From: Polynucleobacter sp. 86C-FISCH
GTDB lineage: Bacteria; Pseudomonadota; Gammaproteobacteria; Burkholderiales; Burkholderiaceae
Direction of reading: 5' to 3'
Length of the DNA stretch: 64,000 nucleotides
NCBI RefSeq assembly: GCF_018882415.1
Contig: NZ_JACVOL010000001.1
Coordinates: 248,001-312,000, forward strand
The position numbers and the translations under genes were made by a program. A model generated the notes under the pieces. That model was not told where the DNA came from. It worked only from the letters and a program-made list of their open reading frames with translations, and ran no database searches. Below are positions 1 through 9,541 of the stretch, piece after piece; position 1 is the first letter of the stretch, and each line of letters opens with the position of its first letter.

Positions 1-8
1 CTTCTCTT

Positions 9-14
9 TATACT
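9..14 (+). promoter_or_regulatory. -10 box placed for a leaderless pdxH mRNA
   Basis: TATACT (5 of 6 matches to TATAAT) is followed by six bases and then the pdxH ATG, so transcription would start on the A of the start codon. No Shine-Dalgarno sequence lies before the ATG. The -35 region falls off the window edge. The same spacing recurs before other genes in this window. Confidence 0.45.
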
Positions 15-20
15 GAATAA

Positions 21-656
21 ATGGACTCCATTGCTCAACTCCGCAAAAACTATACCTTTGGCCAGCTATCAGAGACCGAAGTTCCACAGGACCCCCTGCA
101 GCTTTTTCAACTTTGGTTTGAACAAGCAATGAAGGCAGAGTGCCCGGAACCCAACTCCATGACCCTGGCGACAGCAGATCAAGCAGGAAATCCATCAGCC
201 CGTATTGTCTTACTAAAAGGCGCCGATGAAAGTGGCTTTACCTTTTTTACCAACTACGAAAGCCAAAAAGGTCGCGATTTAGCTATTCGCCCGCAGGCAG
301 CTCTACTCTTTCACTGGCATGAACTGGAGCGCCAGGTGCGTATTCAAGGCATTGTTGAGAAAGCGACCGCCGCTGAGAGTGACGAGTACTTTCATTCCCG
401 TCCACCTGCTTCCAGAATTGGTGCCTGGGCATCGCCTCAAAGTGCGGCTATCCCTAACCGCGAGTTCTTGGAAGAAGCAGAGAAACGCTTTAAGGCGGAA
501 TTTGGTGACAAACCCCCTCGTCCAGAGCATTGGGGTGGTTACCGCCTACGCCCTACTGAAATTGAATTCTGGCAGGGTCGTCCTTCGAGACTGCATGACC
601 GCATGCACTACAAGCTAGATGGAAATCAGTGGCATGTGAACCGCTTAGCTCCTTAA
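21..656 (+). CDS. pdxH: pyridoxamine 5'-phosphate oxidase
   Basis: This cytosolic FMN enzyme oxidises pyridoxamine or pyridoxine 5'-phosphate to pyridoxal 5'-phosphate, the last step of vitamin B6 synthesis and salvage. The 211 residues fit the family length. Visible marks are the FMN-binding stretch [19 protein letters not shown] (about residues 60-78), LERQVRIQG, the HSRP..S.IGAW motif, and the C-terminal [14 protein letters not shown] followed by the typical RLAP end. Promoter and start codon sit so close together that the mRNA may be leaderless. It converges on msrA with a 12-base gap and is probably transcribed alone. Confidence 0.96.
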   Translation: MDSIAQLRKNYTFGQLSETEVPQDPLQLFQLWFEQAMKAECPEPNSMTLATADQAGNPSARIVLLKGADESGFTFFTNYESQKGRDLAIRPQAALLFHWHELERQVRIQGIVEKATAAESDEYFHSRPPASRIGAWASPQSAAIPNREFLEEAEKRFKAEFGDKPPRPEHWGGYRLRPTEIEFWQGRPSRLHDRMHYKLDGNQWHVNRLAP

Positions 657-668
657 GCTCTTTCAGCC

Positions 669-1241
669 TTAGGAGTATTGAGGCGCTATGAGCGATTTAA
701 ATTTCGCTCTAAATTTAGCCAACTTAGGCGCAACCACCGCCATGCAATACCCCTGATTGGGATGCTGCTGAAAATAGTTCTGGTGATACTCTTCAGCCGG
801 ATAAATGGTTGGCGCAGCATCAATCTGCGTTACTACAGGATTGGAGTAGATTTTTGAATCCTCCAACTCCGCCACTACTTCACGCGCAATCTTAGTTTGC
901 TCATCACTATGCGTAAAAATGACAGAGCGATATTGCGTGCCATGATCATTGCCTTGATAATTCAAAGTCGTTGGATCATGAATCACAAAAAAGATTTCCA
1001 GCAAATCCCGAAATGAAACCACTTGTGGATCAAACAAAATATCCACAATCTCCGCATGGCCAGATACGCCAGTACAGACAGCTTCATAAGTCGGATTAGG
1101 TCTGGCACCGCCAGCGTAACCAGAAACCACGGATTTCACCCCGGTAATTTGCTGATAAACCGCCTCAAGACACCAAAAACAGCCCCCACCAAGGGTTGCA
1201 CGCTCTAAAAGGGGTTCGTTTTTATTGATATTTGTTTCCAT
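669..1241 (-). CDS. msrA: peptide-methionine (S)-S-oxide reductase MsrA
   Basis: MsrA reduces the S form of methionine sulfoxide in proteins and repairs oxidative damage in the cytosol. The catalytic motif GGCFWCLEAVYQ lies near the N-terminus (about residues 19-30). GYAGG, the C.G..GHAE motif and EYHQNYFQQHP are all in place. The 190 residues match the single-domain form without a fused MsrB. An AGGAT sequence about seven bases before the ATG supports this start. The gene stands divergent from the aldehyde dehydrogenase at 1291. Confidence 0.96.
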   Translation of the reverse strand: METNINKNEPLLERATLGGGCFWCLEAVYQQITGVKSVVSGYAGGARPNPTYEAVCTGVSGHAEIVDILFDPQVVSFRDLLEIFFVIHDPTTLNYQGNDHGTQYRSVIFTHSDEQTKIAREVVAELEDSKIYSNPVVTQIDAAPTIYPAEEYHQNYFQQHPNQGYCMAVVAPKLAKFRAKFKSLIAPQYS

Positions 1242-1279
1242 GGCTTTATCCTAATGCCTTATTCCAATATCTGCCAACC

Positions 1280-1285
1280 AATAAT
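1280..1285 (+). promoter_or_regulatory. -10-like box 5 bases before the aldehyde dehydrogenase start
   Basis: AATAAT (5 of 6 matches) ends five bases before the ATG at 1291, and no Shine-Dalgarno sequence is seen. The arrangement would give a leaderless or nearly leaderless mRNA. Confidence 0.35.
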
Positions 1286-1290
1286 CCCCT

Positions 1291-2688
1291 ATGAATCGCT
1301 TCACTATCCAGCTTGACGAAATTAAGGCAGCCTTTGCTGCTGAACCAAATCCTACGATTGAAGTCAGGTTAGATCGCATTGCTCGCATTGAAAAAATGAT
1401 TGAAGCTAATGAAGAGAAAATTTGCAAAGCTCTTGAGGCAGACTTTGGCGTTCGCCATTCCGTAGAGACAAGACTTGCTGAATGCCAGATGATTTATCAG
1501 GCATGCAAATACACACGCAAGCACCTTAAAGAATGGATGAAGCCGGAGCAAAGAGAAGTGCCTTTTCATATGGGCGCTTCACATGCCTATGTTGAAAGTC
1601 AGCCGCTTGGTGTAGTTGGAATTTTGAGCCCATGGAACTATCCTGTGCAATTAGCCCTCATACCAGCGATCGCTGCTTTTGCTGCTGGCAACCGCGTATG
1701 GCTAAAACCATCTGAACGTAGTTCACGTACCTCCGGATTTGTTGCGAGCTTAATTCAAGAGTATTTCCACCCATCAGAATTTTGTGTCACTACTGGCGGT
1801 CCCGATGTAGCTGAGCAATTTGCAGCGTTGCCTTTTGATCACCTCTTCTTTACTGGCTCCGGCACAATCGGTAAAAAGGTGATGCGCGCTGCGGCTGAGA
1901 ACCTCACGCCGGTCACACTGGAGCTAGGTGGTACGACCCCCGTCATTATTGATAAGAGTGCCAAACTCAAAGATGCGGCTGCCTCGATCACCTATGGCAA
2001 GTTGCTGAATGGCGGACAAACCTGCATTGCGCCAGACTATGTTTTGATTGAAGCAAGTCTTCAAGATGCATTTATTCAAGAGTTGCAAGCTGCAGCACAA
2101 ACTCAATTTAGCAATCCTGCAGAATTAACTGGCCCGATTGATGAAAGACAACTAGAGTACTGGCAACACTTAGTAAGTGATGCGCTAGATCGTGGAGCCA
2201 AAGCTATACCTCTCCTTAATAACCCAGGTGCCGGCGCACGACCATTTGAGCCAATTGCATTGATCAACGTTTCGCCAGAAGCGCGTATTCTTCATGAAGA
2301 AATCTTTGGGCCTATTCTGCCAATCGTGACTGTTACTGACACTTCTGCCGCAATTGCTTATGTCAATAACAAGCCGAACCCCCTTGCTTTGTATTGGTTT
2401 GGTAAAGACAAAAAGAATATGAAGCGGGTTTTGAGTGAGACTCGCTCTGGCGGCGTTACTGTCAATGACACACTACTTCACATCACTATTGAAGATCTAC
2501 CTTTTGGTGGTGTTGGCGCCAGCGGCATGGGCAGCTATCACGGTAAAGCAGGCTTTGATACCTTTAGCCACCAGAAGTCGATTCTTGAAGTACGCGGTTT
2601 CTTTGGTTTGAATTTCTTCAAAGGCACAAAAACAGCGCGCCCTCCTTACGGAAAAATGACCGAGTGGTTATTGCGCTATCTGAAGTAA
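1291..2688 (+). CDS. NAD(P)-dependent aldehyde dehydrogenase, ALDH3 / coniferyl aldehyde dehydrogenase type
   Basis: The 465-residue protein oxidises an aldehyde to a carboxylic acid. SPWNYPVQLALIPAIAAFAAGN is split here as SPWNYP and AIAAGN-like motifs of the Rossmann region, the glycine motif is FTGSGTIGKK, the general base lies in LELGG, and the catalytic cysteine is in NGGQTCIAPDY. The C-terminal PFGGVGASGMGSYHGKAGFD is typical of the class 3 group, which includes coniferyl and fatty aldehyde dehydrogenases and often has a short C-terminal tail. The substrate cannot be told from sequence. It converges on the exporter gene with a four-base gap. Confidence 0.9.
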   Translation: MNRFTIQLDEIKAAFAAEPNPTIEVRLDRIARIEKMIEANEEKICKALEADFGVRHSVETRLAECQMIYQACKYTRKHLKEWMKPEQREVPFHMGASHAYVESQPLGVVGILSPWNYPVQLALIPAIAAFAAGNRVWLKPSERSSRTSGFVASLIQEYFHPSEFCVTTGGPDVAEQFAALPFDHLFFTGSGTIGKKVMRAAAENLTPVTLELGGTTPVIIDKSAKLKDAAASITYGKLLNGGQTCIAPDYVLIEASLQDAFIQELQAAAQTQFSNPAELTGPIDERQLEYWQHLVSDALDRGAKAIPLLNNPGAGARPFEPIALINVSPEARILHEEIFGPILPIVTVTDTSAAIAYVNNKPNPLALYWFGKDKKNMKRVLSETRSGGVTVNDTLLHITIEDLPFGGVGASGMGSYHGKAGFDTFSHQKSILEVRGFFGLNFFKGTKTARPPYGKMTEWLLRYLK

Positions 2689-2692
2689 AACT

Positions 2693-3373
2693 TTAATCCA
2701 GCAGCAGTCTCATTGCAAAGCCAATAAATAAGATGCCTGCCAGCATCCAGAGTGCTGCGGCCAGACGAGCTTGACGCTGGAAAAACTTCAAGAAGATTTG
2801 TCCAACACAAATTAGGCTGGTCAAATAAGCCATACTCAAAATTTGCAGGACGATCGCAAGATAGAAGAACGTATGAGCAGGATGATCAAAATCCGGACGA
2901 ATAAACTGCGAGAAGAAGGCAATGAAGAAAAGAATTGCCTTAGGATTTGTCAGCGATAGCGTCAGTGCAGCTACCAATGGATGCAAGCGCATCATGCGCA
3001 CATGCAGATCTCCATCTGCCCCCTCCGCCATCTCTCGTTTCCAGCGCTTAAGACCGCTTCGCAATAAACCTAATCCCATCCATGCCAAATAGATTGCGCC
3101 TAAAGTTCGCACAATATTAAAGAGCATGGGCGACGATAACAAAAGAGATGCGGCACCCAAGGCAACCGCAATCATCAGGATCGAGTCGCCAATAAAAATT
3201 CCCAGTGCACCCCACGCACCAAATCGCCAACCCTTTTGCGTGGTGATTGTTAATACATACAAGGAGTTGGGGCCGGGAAACAAGATCGTAAAAATAGTCC
3301 CCAAAAGATATGTCGGGAAATCCATGATTCCCGCATTACTGGGTGATAAGAGACTGAGAGAGAGCCATTCCAT
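2693..3373 (-). CDS. LysE/RhtB-family amino acid exporter, LeuE-like
   Basis: This inner-membrane protein of about six hydrophobic segments probably exports an amino acid. The family motif FPGPNSLYVL follows the first segment, and SLTNPKAILFF in the middle is typical of the RhtB/LeuE group. The N-terminal part resembles E. coli LeuE most closely. A start at 3373 has a TATGAT box six bases upstream, which suggests a leaderless mRNA. An internal ATG at 3325 would match the shorter N-terminus of many relatives. Leucine or another neutral amino acid is a guess for the substrate. Confidence 0.85.
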   Translation of the reverse strand: MEWLSLSLLSPSNAGIMDFPTYLLGTIFTILFPGPNSLYVLTITTQKGWRFGAWGALGIFIGDSILMIAVALGAASLLLSSPMLFNIVRTLGAIYLAWMGLGLLRSGLKRWKREMAEGADGDLHVRMMRLHPLVAALTLSLTNPKAILFFIAFFSQFIRPDFDHPAHTFFYLAIVLQILSMAYLTSLICVGQIFLKFFQRQARLAAALWMLAGILFIGFAMRLLLD

Positions 3374-3379
3374 CACTCA

Positions 3380-3385
3380 ATCATA
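3380..3385 (-). promoter_or_regulatory. -10 box placed for a leaderless exporter mRNA
   Basis: On the minus strand TATGAT (5 of 6 matches) is followed by six bases and then the ATG at 3373. No Shine-Dalgarno sequence is seen. This supports the longer exporter start. Confidence 0.4.
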
Positions 3386-3529
3386 TAATTAATTCGGGAA
3401 AACCCTTGTAATCGAGCCCTCAAACTGTCATAATGGGAGGCTTTTTAAAGCAATTTGATTCATCGCCCCCCAGCTCTATTTCAGCGATTAGTTTAGAAGT
3501 CATAAACACAACAACGCTGCCGCTTGTCT

Positions 3530-3608
3530 GATGGTCGATGCCTTTGACCATCGCACCCTATAAAAAACCATGGGTGCAACATACGGAGACATCCCTTAAA
3601 GGGGATGT
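3530..3608 (+). promoter_or_regulatory. structured 5' leader of the first DEAD-box helicase gene: three tandem hairpins
   Basis: Three perfect inverted repeats follow one another. GATGGTC (3530-3536) pairs with GACCATC (3546-3552). GCACCC (3553-3558) pairs with GGGTGC (3572-3577). ACATCCC (3589-3595) pairs with GGGATGT (3602-3608). The last hairpin holds the GGGG ribosome-binding sequence and the first ATG in its right arm, so it would hide the start region. Long structured leaders are known for cold-induced and autoregulated RNA helicase genes. Control of this gene through the leader is inference. Confidence 0.6.
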
Positions 3609-3616
3609 GTAATAGC

Positions 3617-5113
3617 ATGACTTTTTCTAAAGAAACTAAACACGAGTCACACGACTCAAAGAGTGCTGGAAATGAATTCCAGAATTTCGCCCTAGCGGCA
3701 TCACTCCTTAAAAACGTTGCTGAACTGGGTTATACCCAAGCCACTTCCGTGCAAGCTCAGGTTATTCCTGCAGCCTTAGCTGGTGGTGACTTATTGGTCA
3801 GCAGCCAAACCGGTAGCGGTAAAACCGCAGCCTTTTTATTGCCTTTGATTAATCAACTCATCGAAGACAACCCGAATAACTCACCTGTACCAGGTCGCGC
3901 ACAACCTAAAGTGTTAGTACTCTGCCCTACTCGTGAATTAGCTCAGCAGGTTGCCGCAGATGCAGTGAACTTAGTTCGTGGCATGAAAGGTATCCGTATT
4001 GCAACTGTTATGGGTGGCATGCCTTACGGCAAGCAAATCCAGGCGTTAAAAGGTGCATTGTTAGTTGTTGCAACCCCAGGTCGTTTGCTCGACTTGTGCG
4101 ACAGCAAGGCAATTCGCTTAGACGACGTAAAACAACTCGTTATCGACGAAGCCGATCGCATGCTCGACATGGGATTTGCTGATGATCTCGAGGCTATTGA
4201 TAAGCGTTGCGCAGGCCGTAACCAAACTTTGATGTTCTCTGCAACTTTTGCGCCGAAGATTATGTCTTTAGCAAACGAGTTGACTACAGATGCCAAGCGT
4301 ATTGAACTTGCTCACGCAGGTGAAAAGCACGCCAACATTGAACAGAAGTTGCATTGGGCTGATAGCATGTCACACAAGCATAAGTTGCTTGAGCACATTT
4401 TGGCTGATGCCGATTTAGATCAAGCGGTTGTGTTTGCAAGCACTCAAGTTGAGAGCGAAAAAATTGCTGACACCTTGCGCGCTAATGGCTATGAAGCTAC
4501 TGCCCTTCACGGTGCAATGCCTCAAGCTGTGCGTATGCGTCGCCTTGAGTCTTTGCGTAAGGGTCACACCAAGATTTTGGTTGCGACTGACGTAGCGGCT
4601 CGCGGTATTGATGTGCCACGTATTAGTCACGTAATTAACTTTGGCTTGCCAATGAAACCAGAAGACTATACGCATCGCATCGGTCGTACTGGTCGTGCAG
4701 GTCGCAATGGTGTTGCTATCACTTTGGTTGAACATCGTGATCGTGCCAAGATCCGCAATATCGAACGCTTTACACAGCAAGATATCGTTGCTTCAGTCAT
4801 TGCAGGTCTTGAGCCACAAGCCAAGCCAAGCTTTGGTGGTGGCGGTGGTCGTCCTGGTGGCGGTCGCTCAGGCGGTGGTGGCGGTCGTTCCGGCGGCGGC
4901 TTTGGTGGTAATCGCTCAGGCGGTGGTGGCGGTCGTTATGGCTCAGGTGCTCGTTCAGAGTCTCGCTTTGGTGGCGGTGGTTCAGGCGATTCACGTCCAG
5001 CCCGCTCTGCTGACTCACGTCCAGCGCGCTCTGGTGATTCACGTCCAGCAGGTGGTCCGCGTTTTGCGAAACCAAAGGCTGGCGGTCAACGTCGCAACTT
5101 TAGCGGTAGCTAA
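3617..5113 (+). CDS. rhlE: DEAD-box ATP-dependent RNA helicase with glycine/arginine-rich tail, RhlE type
   Basis: This helicase unwinds RNA in ribosome assembly or RNA turnover, often important in the cold. Motifs appear in order: SQTGSGKTAAF (Walker A), PTRELAQQV, DEADRMLDMGF, SATFA, and HRIGRTGRAGRNG. The last 85 or so residues are low-complexity GGGGR/RSGG repeats followed by three copies of DSRPA, an RGG-type RNA-binding tail. I prefer the ATG at 3617 because AGGGG lies 12 bases before it, while the ATG at 3605 directly abuts that sequence and would add MCNS. ubiC follows after two bases. Confidence 0.92.
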   Translation: MTFSKETKHESHDSKSAGNEFQNFALAASLLKNVAELGYTQATSVQAQVIPAALAGGDLLVSSQTGSGKTAAFLLPLINQLIEDNPNNSPVPGRAQPKVLVLCPTRELAQQVAADAVNLVRGMKGIRIATVMGGMPYGKQIQALKGALLVVATPGRLLDLCDSKAIRLDDVKQLVIDEADRMLDMGFADDLEAIDKRCAGRNQTLMFSATFAPKIMSLANELTTDAKRIELAHAGEKHANIEQKLHWADSMSHKHKLLEHILADADLDQAVVFASTQVESEKIADTLRANGYEATALHGAMPQAVRMRRLESLRKGHTKILVATDVAARGIDVPRISHVINFGLPMKPEDYTHRIGRTGRAGRNGVAITLVEHRDRAKIRNIERFTQQDIVASVIAGLEPQAKPSFGGGGGRPGGGRSGGGGGRSGGGFGGNRSGGGGGRYGSGARSESRFGGGGSGDSRPARSADSRPARSGDSRPAGGPRFAKPKAGGQRRNFSGS

Positions 5114-5115
5114 AA

Positions 5116-5688
5116 ATGATTCACCGTAATCGCCTCCGTTCTGCATGGAATCGAGTCGGTTCCGGTGAAATCCATCGGGCGCCACGCGAGTGGCAACCTT
5201 GGCTAAGCGATACCGGGTCTCTCACCCAAAAAATTGAGAAAGCAATTGGGCAAAAACTAGAAGTACAGGTTTTGCGTGACTGCCCTCAATCACTTAATAG
5301 CGACGAAAGTCGCTATTTTCATTTCAAGCTCAGACGCTGCCGAGTGCGTGAAGTGCTTCTCTGTGCCAATGGGACTCCTTTAGTCATGGCACACAGTGTC
5401 ATCCCCACCTTGAGCTCTAGCGGGAGTAATCATGGGGTCCTGCGCCTAGGCACAAAACCTCTAGGTGCTGTGTTATTCGCCAAAACCCGCAAGCACTCAA
5501 AAGCAAAGCCTCCGCGAGATATTGCTCGTTTAGATAAAAGCAGTGAATTATGGAAAAAGTCTTCCAAACATATTCCTGGTTTGAGTTCACCACTATGGGC
5601 ACGACGCACCCTCTATCGATTAAAGGGTCACCCTATTTTGGTAAATGAAATTTTCTTACCTGCTTTATTGAATGCTGTGAAGTTTTAG
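5116..5688 (+). CDS. ubiC: chorismate pyruvate-lyase UbiC
   Basis: UbiC removes pyruvate from chorismate to give 4-hydroxybenzoate, the first committed step of ubiquinone synthesis. The 190 residues carry WLSDTGSLT near the N-terminus, RVREVLLCANGTPLVMAHSV in the centre, LGTKPLGAVLF, and LWARRTLYRLKG with a LVNEIFLP end, all family marks. The gene begins two bases after the helicase stop, so it is probably cotranscribed and translated by read-on ribosomes. It converges on hemD. Confidence 0.9.
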   Translation: MIHRNRLRSAWNRVGSGEIHRAPREWQPWLSDTGSLTQKIEKAIGQKLEVQVLRDCPQSLNSDESRYFHFKLRRCRVREVLLCANGTPLVMAHSVIPTLSSSGSNHGVLRLGTKPLGAVLFAKTRKHSKAKPPRDIARLDKSSELWKKSSKHIPGLSSPLWARRTLYRLKGHPILVNEIFLPALLNAVKF

Positions 5689-5717
5689 CTCTTCGTTTTA
5701 GCTCTTCGCTTTTGCTT

Positions 5718-6542
5718 TTAGATTGTTAACCAAGCTAAAGTGGATTTAATCAAAGCTTCATCACCAGGTTCACTGGTAAAGACTTCACCAAATCCAATTA
5801 ACTCAGCTGCATCAGCAATATTGTGATGTGGGCATAGCGCGCTAGCCGCATTGAGGTTTTGGGTGAATTGATCTTTCATGACTTCACCCAGATAACGCAC
5901 TGCCTCAGAAGAAGTAAGCAACCAAAGAGATTTGCTTAAATCCATTTCTCGCACGAGATGCCAAGCGGGGTTATCCAGATCTAAAGGCACACGGCTGTAT
6001 GTGGAAATAGCTTCCACAGCAGCGCCCGCCTTTGTTAATGTGTCGGCTAGCCAGTCACGACCGCCCTCACCTTTAAAGATCACCACTTTCTTATTCTGCC
6101 AATTCCATTGAAGAGATTGAAGCTCCTGCCACAGCCCCTCAGAATCCCAGTTTTCATTATCTTTAGGGATGATGATAGGTGTCGGATTTTCTTCTAAACC
6201 AATGCCATGGTTTTTTAAAGCTAAATGACTACTGCCACCCATCACACCAATAGGAATAATCCTCTTGGAAAAGTCTTGCCAGTCTCGTTCCAATAAACGC
6301 ATCACGCTTTCAATGGCATTGGGACTAACAAAGATAGCTAGATCAGCATTACTTAATACAGTCGCAATATGGTCCGCCAAATGTTCGTCCGACTTTGGAA
6401 CAATGGTTAGTAAAGGTAGCGACAGTATCTCTGGCAGACTACGTTTCCCCACTCCACTCGCTTCGATTGCACGAGTGAGGACCTCAATCAGCTGACGCGC
6501 TTGGCCGCTAGGTCTGGTAACGACAATCGTTTTAGTGCTCAT
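5718..6542 (-). CDS. hemD: uroporphyrinogen-III synthase
   Basis: HemD closes and inverts ring D of hydroxymethylbilane to make uroporphyrinogen III for heme, siroheme and cobalamin. The family is poorly conserved. The opening IVVTRPSGQA, the central SPNAIE and VIFKGEGGRDWLADTL, and the late LLTSSEAVRYL support the call. It follows hemC by 14 bases in one operon. In many betaproteobacteria hemX and hemY come next, but here the following gene is ubiC on the other strand. Confidence 0.92.
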   Translation of the reverse strand: MSTKTIVVTRPSGQARQLIEVLTRAIEASGVGKRSLPEILSLPLLTIVPKSDEHLADHIATVLSNADLAIFVSPNAIESVMRLLERDWQDFSKRIIPIGVMGGSSHLALKNHGIGLEENPTPIIIPKDNENWDSEGLWQELQSLQWNWQNKKVVIFKGEGGRDWLADTLTKAGAAVEAISTYSRVPLDLDNPAWHLVREMDLSKSLWLLTSSEAVRYLGEVMKDQFTQNLNAASALCPHHNIADAAELIGFGEVFTSEPGDEALIKSTLAWLTI

Positions 6543-6556
6543 CGCTACTAATGCAC

Positions 6557-7522
6557 TTATTTAGAAATCTTTGGGATTAAGTCTGCCGCACCCTGTGACA
6601 GCAGATCTTTTGCAACTGAAAGGCCTAGGGCTTCTGCATCCTCGACTGATTTCACTTGCGCATTGCCGTTAGCAAGACAAATGGCTTTGCCATCGGTGCT
6701 TGCGACAAATGAGCGAATCTGCATTTGATTTTGATCCCATACAGCGTATGCAGCCAAAGGCACCTCACATGAACCACCTAATTGACGCGACACCATGCGC
6801 TCAGCAGAAACAGCGAACAGAGTTGGTAAATCATTTAATGGAGCAAGCCATTGCTTGATGTTGGGATGCTTACTTAAAGTTTCGATCCCCAAAGCGCCCT
6901 GACCTGCAGCAGGCGTGTAAGGATCGTATGGCAAGAATGCACGGATGCGTGACTCCAAACCTAAACGCTTTAAACCAGCAGCGGCCAAGATAATGGCTTG
7001 GTACTCGCCCTTATCCAATTTACCCATGCGGGTATCTAAATTACCGCGTAAGGGTTGAATCTCGAGATGCGGAAACTTGGCACGCAAAACAGATTCGCGT
7101 CGCAAACTAGATGTGCCAACAATTGCCCCAGCAGGAAGCTCTTCCAGGCTAGCGTAATCATTAGAAACAAAAGCGTCTCTTGCATCCTCTCTTGCCATCA
7201 CGCAGGAAAGGTCAAAACCCTCTGGCATCACCATAGGGACATCCTTCAAGGAGTGCACTGCCAAATCTGCACGACCATCCTCTAGGGCGGTTTCTAGCTC
7301 TTTTACAAAAAGACCCTTACCACCCACTTTAGAGAGGGCTCTATCCAAAATCTGGTCACCGCGGGTAGTCATCCCCAAAATATGGACATCGCAGTCCGGA
7401 TAGAGCTTTTTAAGGCAATCTCGGACGTGCTCAGCCTGCCACATGGCTAGGCGACTTTCACGGGAGGCGATTACGAGGCGCTTTGGGGCTGCCGAGGGGG
7501 TGGAATTCAGGGTTTGGGACAT
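6557..7522 (-). CDS. hemC: hydroxymethylbilane synthase (porphobilinogen deaminase)
   Basis: HemC condenses four porphobilinogens into hydroxymethylbilane. From the ATG at 7522 the protein has 321 residues. It shows [15 protein letters not shown] at the N-terminus, the VHSLKDVPM motif, [16 protein letters not shown], and the cofactor-binding cysteine in [15 protein letters not shown] longer reading frame runs upstream to 7597 but would overlap argH and lacks family similarity. Only 43 bases separate it from the divergent argH start, so the two promoters must overlap. Confidence 0.96.
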   Translation of the reverse strand: MSQTLNSTPSAAPKRLVIASRESRLAMWQAEHVRDCLKKLYPDCDVHILGMTTRGDQILDRALSKVGGKGLFVKELETALEDGRADLAVHSLKDVPMVMPEGFDLSCVMAREDARDAFVSNDYASLEELPAGAIVGTSSLRRESVLRAKFPHLEIQPLRGNLDTRMGKLDKGEYQAIILAAAGLKRLGLESRIRAFLPYDPYTPAAGQGALGIETLSKHPNIKQWLAPLNDLPTLFAVSAERMVSRQLGGSCEVPLAAYAVWDQNQMQIRSFVASTDGKAICLANGNAQVKSVEDAEALGLSVAKDLLSQGAADLIPKISK

Positions 7523-7553
7523 AACATTTAAAATAATCAAAGACCTACACCAA

Positions 7554-7559
7554 TATACT
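7554..7559 (+). promoter_or_regulatory. -10 box placed for a leaderless argH mRNA
   Basis: TATACT (5 of 6 matches) is followed by six bases and the argH ATG at 7566. No Shine-Dalgarno sequence is present in the 43-base gap. The box and spacer length are identical to those of pdxH. Confidence 0.5.
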
Positions 7560-7565
7560 GTGTTT

Positions 7566-8984
7566 ATGAGCTCATCAAATAATTCCTTAGACAACAAAGC
7601 CCAAGCTTGGTCGGCCCGTTTTGCCGAACCCGTTGACGAACTAGTACAGCGTTATACAGCCTCCATCGGCTTTGATCAACGCTTTGCGATGGTAGATATC
7701 GCTGGATCCTTGGCCCATGCTGAGATGTTGGCCACCCAAAAAATCATTAGTGCCCAAGATTTGGCCGATATTCAAAAGGGAATGGCACAAATTAAGAGTG
7801 AGATCGAGTCCGGTCAATTTAATTGGCAACTCGCCCTTGAGGATGTTCACCTCAATATTGAGGCTCGTCTTACTGCCTTGGTCGGCGATGCCGGCAAGCG
7901 TCTGCATACTGGTCGTTCACGCAATGACCAAGTAGCAACTGATCTACGTCTTTGGTTGCGCGGCAGCGTCGATGACATTGCTGTGACTCTGAAATCTTTA
8001 CGTGTGGCATTGTTGGATTTAGCTGAAAAGCATGCGTCCACCATCATGCCTGGTCACACCCATTTACAAGTAGCGCAGCCAATTACTTTTGGTCACCACT
8101 TGATGGCCTACTATGAAATGTTTAGTCGCGATGCAAGCCGCTTAGCGGATTTGCGTGCACGCTTTAATCGCTTGCCTTTAGGTGCCGCTGCATTAGCAGG
8201 AACTACTTACCCAATCGATCGCGAGCAAGTCGCCAAGGCGCTTGGGTTTGATGGCATCTGCAATAACTCCTTGGACGCAGTATCTGATCGTGACTTTGCG
8301 ATTGAGTTCTGTGCCTTTGCATCCATCTTGATGATGCACGTATCGCGCCTTTCTGAAGAGCTGATCCTTTGGTTGAGCCCACGCTTTGGCTTTATTGATT
8401 TACCTGATCGCTTTTGCACTGGTAGCTCAATCATGCCGCAGAAGAAAAATCCTGACGTCCCTGAATTAGCTCGCGGCAAGACTGGTCGTGTTTATGGTGA
8501 TTTGATTTCTTTGTTGACCCTGATGAAAGGTCAACCGCTTGCCTATAACAAAGACAACCAAGAAGATAAAGAACCTTTATTTGACGCGGTAGATACCGTA
8601 CAAGATACCTTGCGTATTTTTGCTGACATGGTTCCGCACATTGAAGTTAAAGCTGAAGTCATGAAGAAAGCTGCTGAAGAAGGTTTTGCAACAGCAACAG
8701 ACTTGGCCGACTACTTGGTTAAAAAAGGCTTGGCTTTCCGTGATGCACATGAAGCTGTAGCCCATGCTGTTAAGGCCTGTGTTGGCAGAAACTGCATGCT
8801 GACTGATCTCAGCCTCTCCGAACTTCGCTTTGCTTGTGGTCTTGATAATCGTCCTGAGTTAATGAGTGATGACGTTTTTGCATTGCTCACAGTGGATGGC
8901 TCAGTTCAATCACGCCAACACGCAGGTGGCACCGCCCCTGCTCAAGTTCTTGCAGCCATCAAACGGGGTCGTGCAGACCTCTAA
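7566..8984 (+). CDS. argH: argininosuccinate lyase
   Basis: ArgH splits argininosuccinate into arginine and fumarate, the last step of arginine synthesis. The 472 residues match the family. AWSARF opens the protein, followed by [18 protein letters not shown], the [15 protein letters not shown] region with the catalytic histidine, and the superfamily signature [12 protein letters not shown]. The reading frame is open upstream to 7443, but that part overlaps hemC on the other strand and has no similarity to ArgH. The TRAP transporter genes follow after five bases. Confidence 0.97.
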   Translation: MSSSNNSLDNKAQAWSARFAEPVDELVQRYTASIGFDQRFAMVDIAGSLAHAEMLATQKIISAQDLADIQKGMAQIKSEIESGQFNWQLALEDVHLNIEARLTALVGDAGKRLHTGRSRNDQVATDLRLWLRGSVDDIAVTLKSLRVALLDLAEKHASTIMPGHTHLQVAQPITFGHHLMAYYEMFSRDASRLADLRARFNRLPLGAAALAGTTYPIDREQVAKALGFDGICNNSLDAVSDRDFAIEFCAFASILMMHVSRLSEELILWLSPRFGFIDLPDRFCTGSSIMPQKKNPDVPELARGKTGRVYGDLISLLTLMKGQPLAYNKDNQEDKEPLFDAVDTVQDTLRIFADMVPHIEVKAEVMKKAAEEGFATATDLADYLVKKGLAFRDAHEAVAHAVKACVGRNCMLTDLSLSELRFACGLDNRPELMSDDVFALLTVDGSVQSRQHAGGTAPAQVLAAIKRGRADL

Positions 8985-8989
8985 ATTGC

Positions 8990-9541
8990 ATGGGGTTTTG
9001 GTCCAAACTCTCTGCGGGCATTGATCGTGTAAACCAGCTTCTGGGTAAGGCAGCCAGCATTATGATTTTGCTGTCTTGCGTAGTGTCAGCAGCTAATGCA
9101 CTCCTACGCTATGGATTAGATATCAGCAATAACTGGCCACTAGAACTGCAGTGGTACCTCTTTGCTGCCGCAGTCATGCTTGGCGCCTCCTACACACTAA
9201 GACGCAACGAGCACGTTCGGGTTGATTTAATTTACTCCCAGCTTTCCGATCGTGGTCGTTTATGGGTTGACCTCTTTGGCTTAACTTTCTTTTTGATGCC
9301 AGCTTGCCTATTGTTTGCTTGGCTCTCATGGACCACTCTTTTTTATCCATCTTGGTTAGTGATGGAGCACTCACTAAACTCTGGCGGATTGGCGCGCTAC
9401 CCTATTAAGTTTGTGGTTCCATTTGGATTTTTCATGCTGAGCCTACAGGGCTTATCTGAAATCATTAAACGCATCGGCGCACTTAAAGGTGAGATTACCT
9501 TGCCTGCCGAAGACCTTCGTTACGAAAAGCCAATGCAATGA
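8990..9541 (+). CDS. TRAP transporter small permease (DctQ type)
   Basis: This inner-membrane protein of 183 residues with four hydrophobic segments is the small membrane subunit of a tripartite ATP-independent periplasmic transporter. The segment ELQWYLFAAAVMLGASYTLR followed by NEHVRVDL is the DctQ signature. It starts five bases after argH and overlaps the large permease by four bases (ATGA). The size and C-terminal part resemble the mannitol/chloroaromatic group of TRAP systems, whose substrates are poorly known. No substrate-binding DctP gene lies beside it. Confidence 0.88.
   Translation: MGFWSKLSAGIDRVNQLLGKAASIMILLSCVVSAANALLRYGLDISNNWPLELQWYLFAAAVMLGASYTLRRNEHVRVDLIYSQLSDRGRLWVDLFGLTFFLMPACLLFAWLSWTTLFYPSWLVMEHSLNSGGLARYPIKFVVPFGFFMLSLQGLSEIIKRIGALKGEITLPAEDLRYEKPMQ

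Noticed and set aside
4695..5129. Open frames on both strands across the glycine-rich helicase tail
   Set aside because: The low-complexity GGT/CGT repeats of the RGG tail keep other frames open. The products are biased repeats without start signals.
7443..7565. N-terminal extension of argH
   Set aside because: It overlaps hemC on the other strand and has no ArgH similarity. The ATG at 7566 has a well-placed promoter box.
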